A stretch of 64,000 bases of DNA from Candidatus Pantoea deserta (GTDB taxonomy: Bacteria > Pseudomonadota > Gammaproteobacteria > Enterobacterales > Enterobacteriaceae), in the NCBI RefSeq assembly GCF_003813865.1, contig NZ_RMVG01000020.1, positions 1 to 64,000 on the forward strand, read 5' to 3'. A program made the translations under genes and the position numbers. The notes beneath the pieces were generated by a model, which saw only the letters and a list, made by a program, of their open reading frames with translations, had not been told where the DNA came from and made no database searches. This document shows positions 62,636 to 64,000 of this stretch, one piece after another; position 1 is the first letter of the stretch, and each line of letters opens with the position of its first letter.

Positions 62636-64000
62636 TTATTTAGCGGGTCCGATCCACAGAGTTTTGACGTTGGTAAACTCGCGGATGCCCAGCTCGCCCA
62701 GCTCACGACCATAGCCAGACTGCTTGATCCCGCCAAACGGCAGGCGTGGATCGGAAGCGACAAGCCCGTTAACAAATACGGCGCCGGCCTCGATGCGGCG
62801 GGCGACGCGGTAGCCGTTTTCAACATCGCCGGTCCAGACAGCCGCACCCAGACCAAACTCGGTGTTGTTGGCCACGGCAATCGCTTCTTCTTCAGACTGC
62901 ACGCGGATAATAGCGGCTACCGGGCCAAAGGTTTCCTCAATAGCCGCAGTCATCTGAGGCGTGACGTTATCGAGCACCGTTGGCAGGTAGAAGTAGCCTT
63001 CGCTATCTACAGCGTGACCGCCGATAACCAGCGTTGCTCCTTCCTGAACGCTTCGCTCAACCTGTGCATGCAGCGCATCGCGCAGGTTTTCACGCGCCAT
63101 CGGGCCAATGGTATTATCTCGATCGGTTGGGCTGCCAGTTTTCAGCTGCTTAACGCCTTCGACAAACAGCTCAACGAACTTATCTGCAACGGTTGCGTCT
63201 ACGATGAAGCGCTTGGATGAAATGCAGCTCTGTCCGGTGTTAGAAAAGCGCGCTTTTACCGCCATTTTTGCGGCCAGTTCGACATCGGCATCGGCCAGAA
63301 CAAGGAAGGGATCGGAACCGCCCAGTTCAAGAACCTGTTTTTTCATCAGGCTGGCCGCCTGGGAAGCGACAATTTTGCCCACTTCCGTTGAACCCGTCAG
63401 CGTGACGGCTGCCACGCGATCATCTGCCAGCACGCCCGCCACGTCGGATGCATTGATCAGCAGCGTCGAAACCAGGCCTTCAGGCGTCCCGGCTTCGCGG
63501 AACAGCTCTTCAAGCTTAATAGCGCAGGCGGCAACATTGTTCGCATGTTTAAGCAGGGCGCCGTTACCGGCAGCCAGTGCAGGGGCGGCAAAACGAATGA
63601 ACTGCCAGAACGGGTAGTTCCACGGCATAATGGCCAGCACAACCCCAAGCGGATCGTAAACGATGCGGCTATCAGTAGCGTTGCTCGGCACGGGCGTGTC
63701 ACCCAGAAATTTCCCCGCGCTTTCTGCATAAAACTCGCAGGTCACTGCGCATTTCTCAATTTCGGCTTCGGCTTCGGCAATGGGCTTGCCCATCTCTTCG
63801 GTGATGGTTGCCGCATAATGAGCCTTGTTACGACGCAGCACCTCGGCCACGTTGTTCAGCAGGGTTACGCGTTCGGATACCGGCTTCTTACCCCAGGCTT
63901 TTTGCGCGTCGTACGCACCTGCGATACGCTTCTCAACGTCAGCAGATGAGTGCAGTGGATATTCAGCAATCGGGCGACCTGTAGCGGGATTAACAGTAAC
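62636..64000 (-). CDS. Aldehyde dehydrogenase, succinate-semialdehyde type (partial)
   Basis: The 5' end runs off the window: the frame stays open to 64000 (VTVNPATGRPIAEYPLHSSA), so at least 454 codons are visible. NAD(P)-dependent aldehyde dehydrogenase with PWNYPFWQF, the active-site glutamate in LELGGSDPF and nucleophile cysteine in NTGQSCISSKRF. The closest relatives by memory are succinate-semialdehyde dehydrogenases. It is upstream of the cupin gene and is the first visible gene of arm B. It should oxidise the aldehyde end-product of the pathway to an acid. Confidence 0.93.
   Translation of the reverse strand, partial: VTVNPATGRPIAEYPLHSSADVEKRIAGAYDAQKAWGKKPVSERVTLLNNVAEVLRRNKAHYAATITEEMGKPIAEAEAEIEKCAVTCEFYAESAGKFLGDTPVPSNATDSRIVYDPLGVVLAIMPWNYPFWQFIRFAAPALAAGNGALLKHANNVAACAIKLEELFREAGTPEGLVSTLLINASDVAGVLADDRVAAVTLTGSTEVGKIVASQAASLMKKQVLELGGSDPFLVLADADVELAAKMAVKARFSNTGQSCISSKRFIVDATVADKFVELFVEGVKQLKTGSPTDRDNTIGPMARENLRDALHAQVERSVQEGATLVIGGHAVDSEGYFYLPTVLDNVTPQMTAAIEETFGPVAAIIRVQSEEEAIAVANNTEFGLGAAVWTGDVENGYRVARRIEAGAVFVNGLVASDPRLPFGGIKQSGYGRELGELGIREFTNVKTLWIGPAK

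Overview
The window looks like part of a large low-copy plasmid of an enterobacterial host. A Pantoea or Erwinia-like bacterium is my inference, from the RepFIB-type replicon, the P1-type parAB pair, the IS3-family remnant and the load of catabolic and efflux genes. No tRNA, rRNA, CRISPR array or conjugation gene was seen.

Layout. 1-1271 has no convincing gene but holds two facing DnaA boxes. 1272-3105 carries a small VapA-like protein gene and a PAS-GGDEF diguanylate cyclase. 4121-6553 is a P1-type partition locus: a candidate operator, parA, parB, a terminator and a parS-like site. 7273-9277 is the replicon: repA of the RepFIB family with iterons on both sides, DnaA boxes and a run of Dam sites. 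9798-19727 is one minus-strand block: a LysR regulator, then an M20 amidohydrolase, a complete peptide-type ABC importer, a serine hydrolase and an MmgE/PrpD protein. 19728-23996 is degraded ground: a frameshifted F-type recombinase relic, a FAD-linked oxidoreductase, and an IS3-family element that has lost its catalytic core.

23997-33527 is an efflux island: an AdeRS-like two-component system divergent from a MipA/OmpV porin-like protein, followed by a full RND tripartite pump and a MarA/RamA-like activator. 33690-39122 holds more AraC regulators and a GntR-controlled pair (royal-jelly-type propeller protein plus FAH-family hydrolase), then a PEBP protein.

39880-64000 is a large catabolic region, and is the best candidate here for an undescribed system. 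It has two arms with paralogous parts: two isopropylmalate/tartrate-dehydrogenase-like enzymes, two LigI/galactarolactone-type amidohydrolases, two CitMHS carriers, and one cupin plus a decayed cupin copy. Arm A adds the 3-oxo-tetronate kinase and decarboxylase (OtnK, OtnC) and a racemase-like protein. Arm B adds an aldehyde dehydrogenase, a 4-oxalocrotonate-type tautomerase, a YgiN-like monooxygenase and a second PEP carboxykinase. Between them lie a divergent aconitase, a PhaB-like reductase and a seven-bladed lactonase. A recurring TGCATTTA motif and CRP-like sites occur in several of the promoter regions, which suggests one carbon-controlled regulon that breaks hydroxy-dicarboxylates or sugar acids and their lactones down to DHAP, oxaloacetate and PEP. 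The substrate cannot be named from sequence alone.
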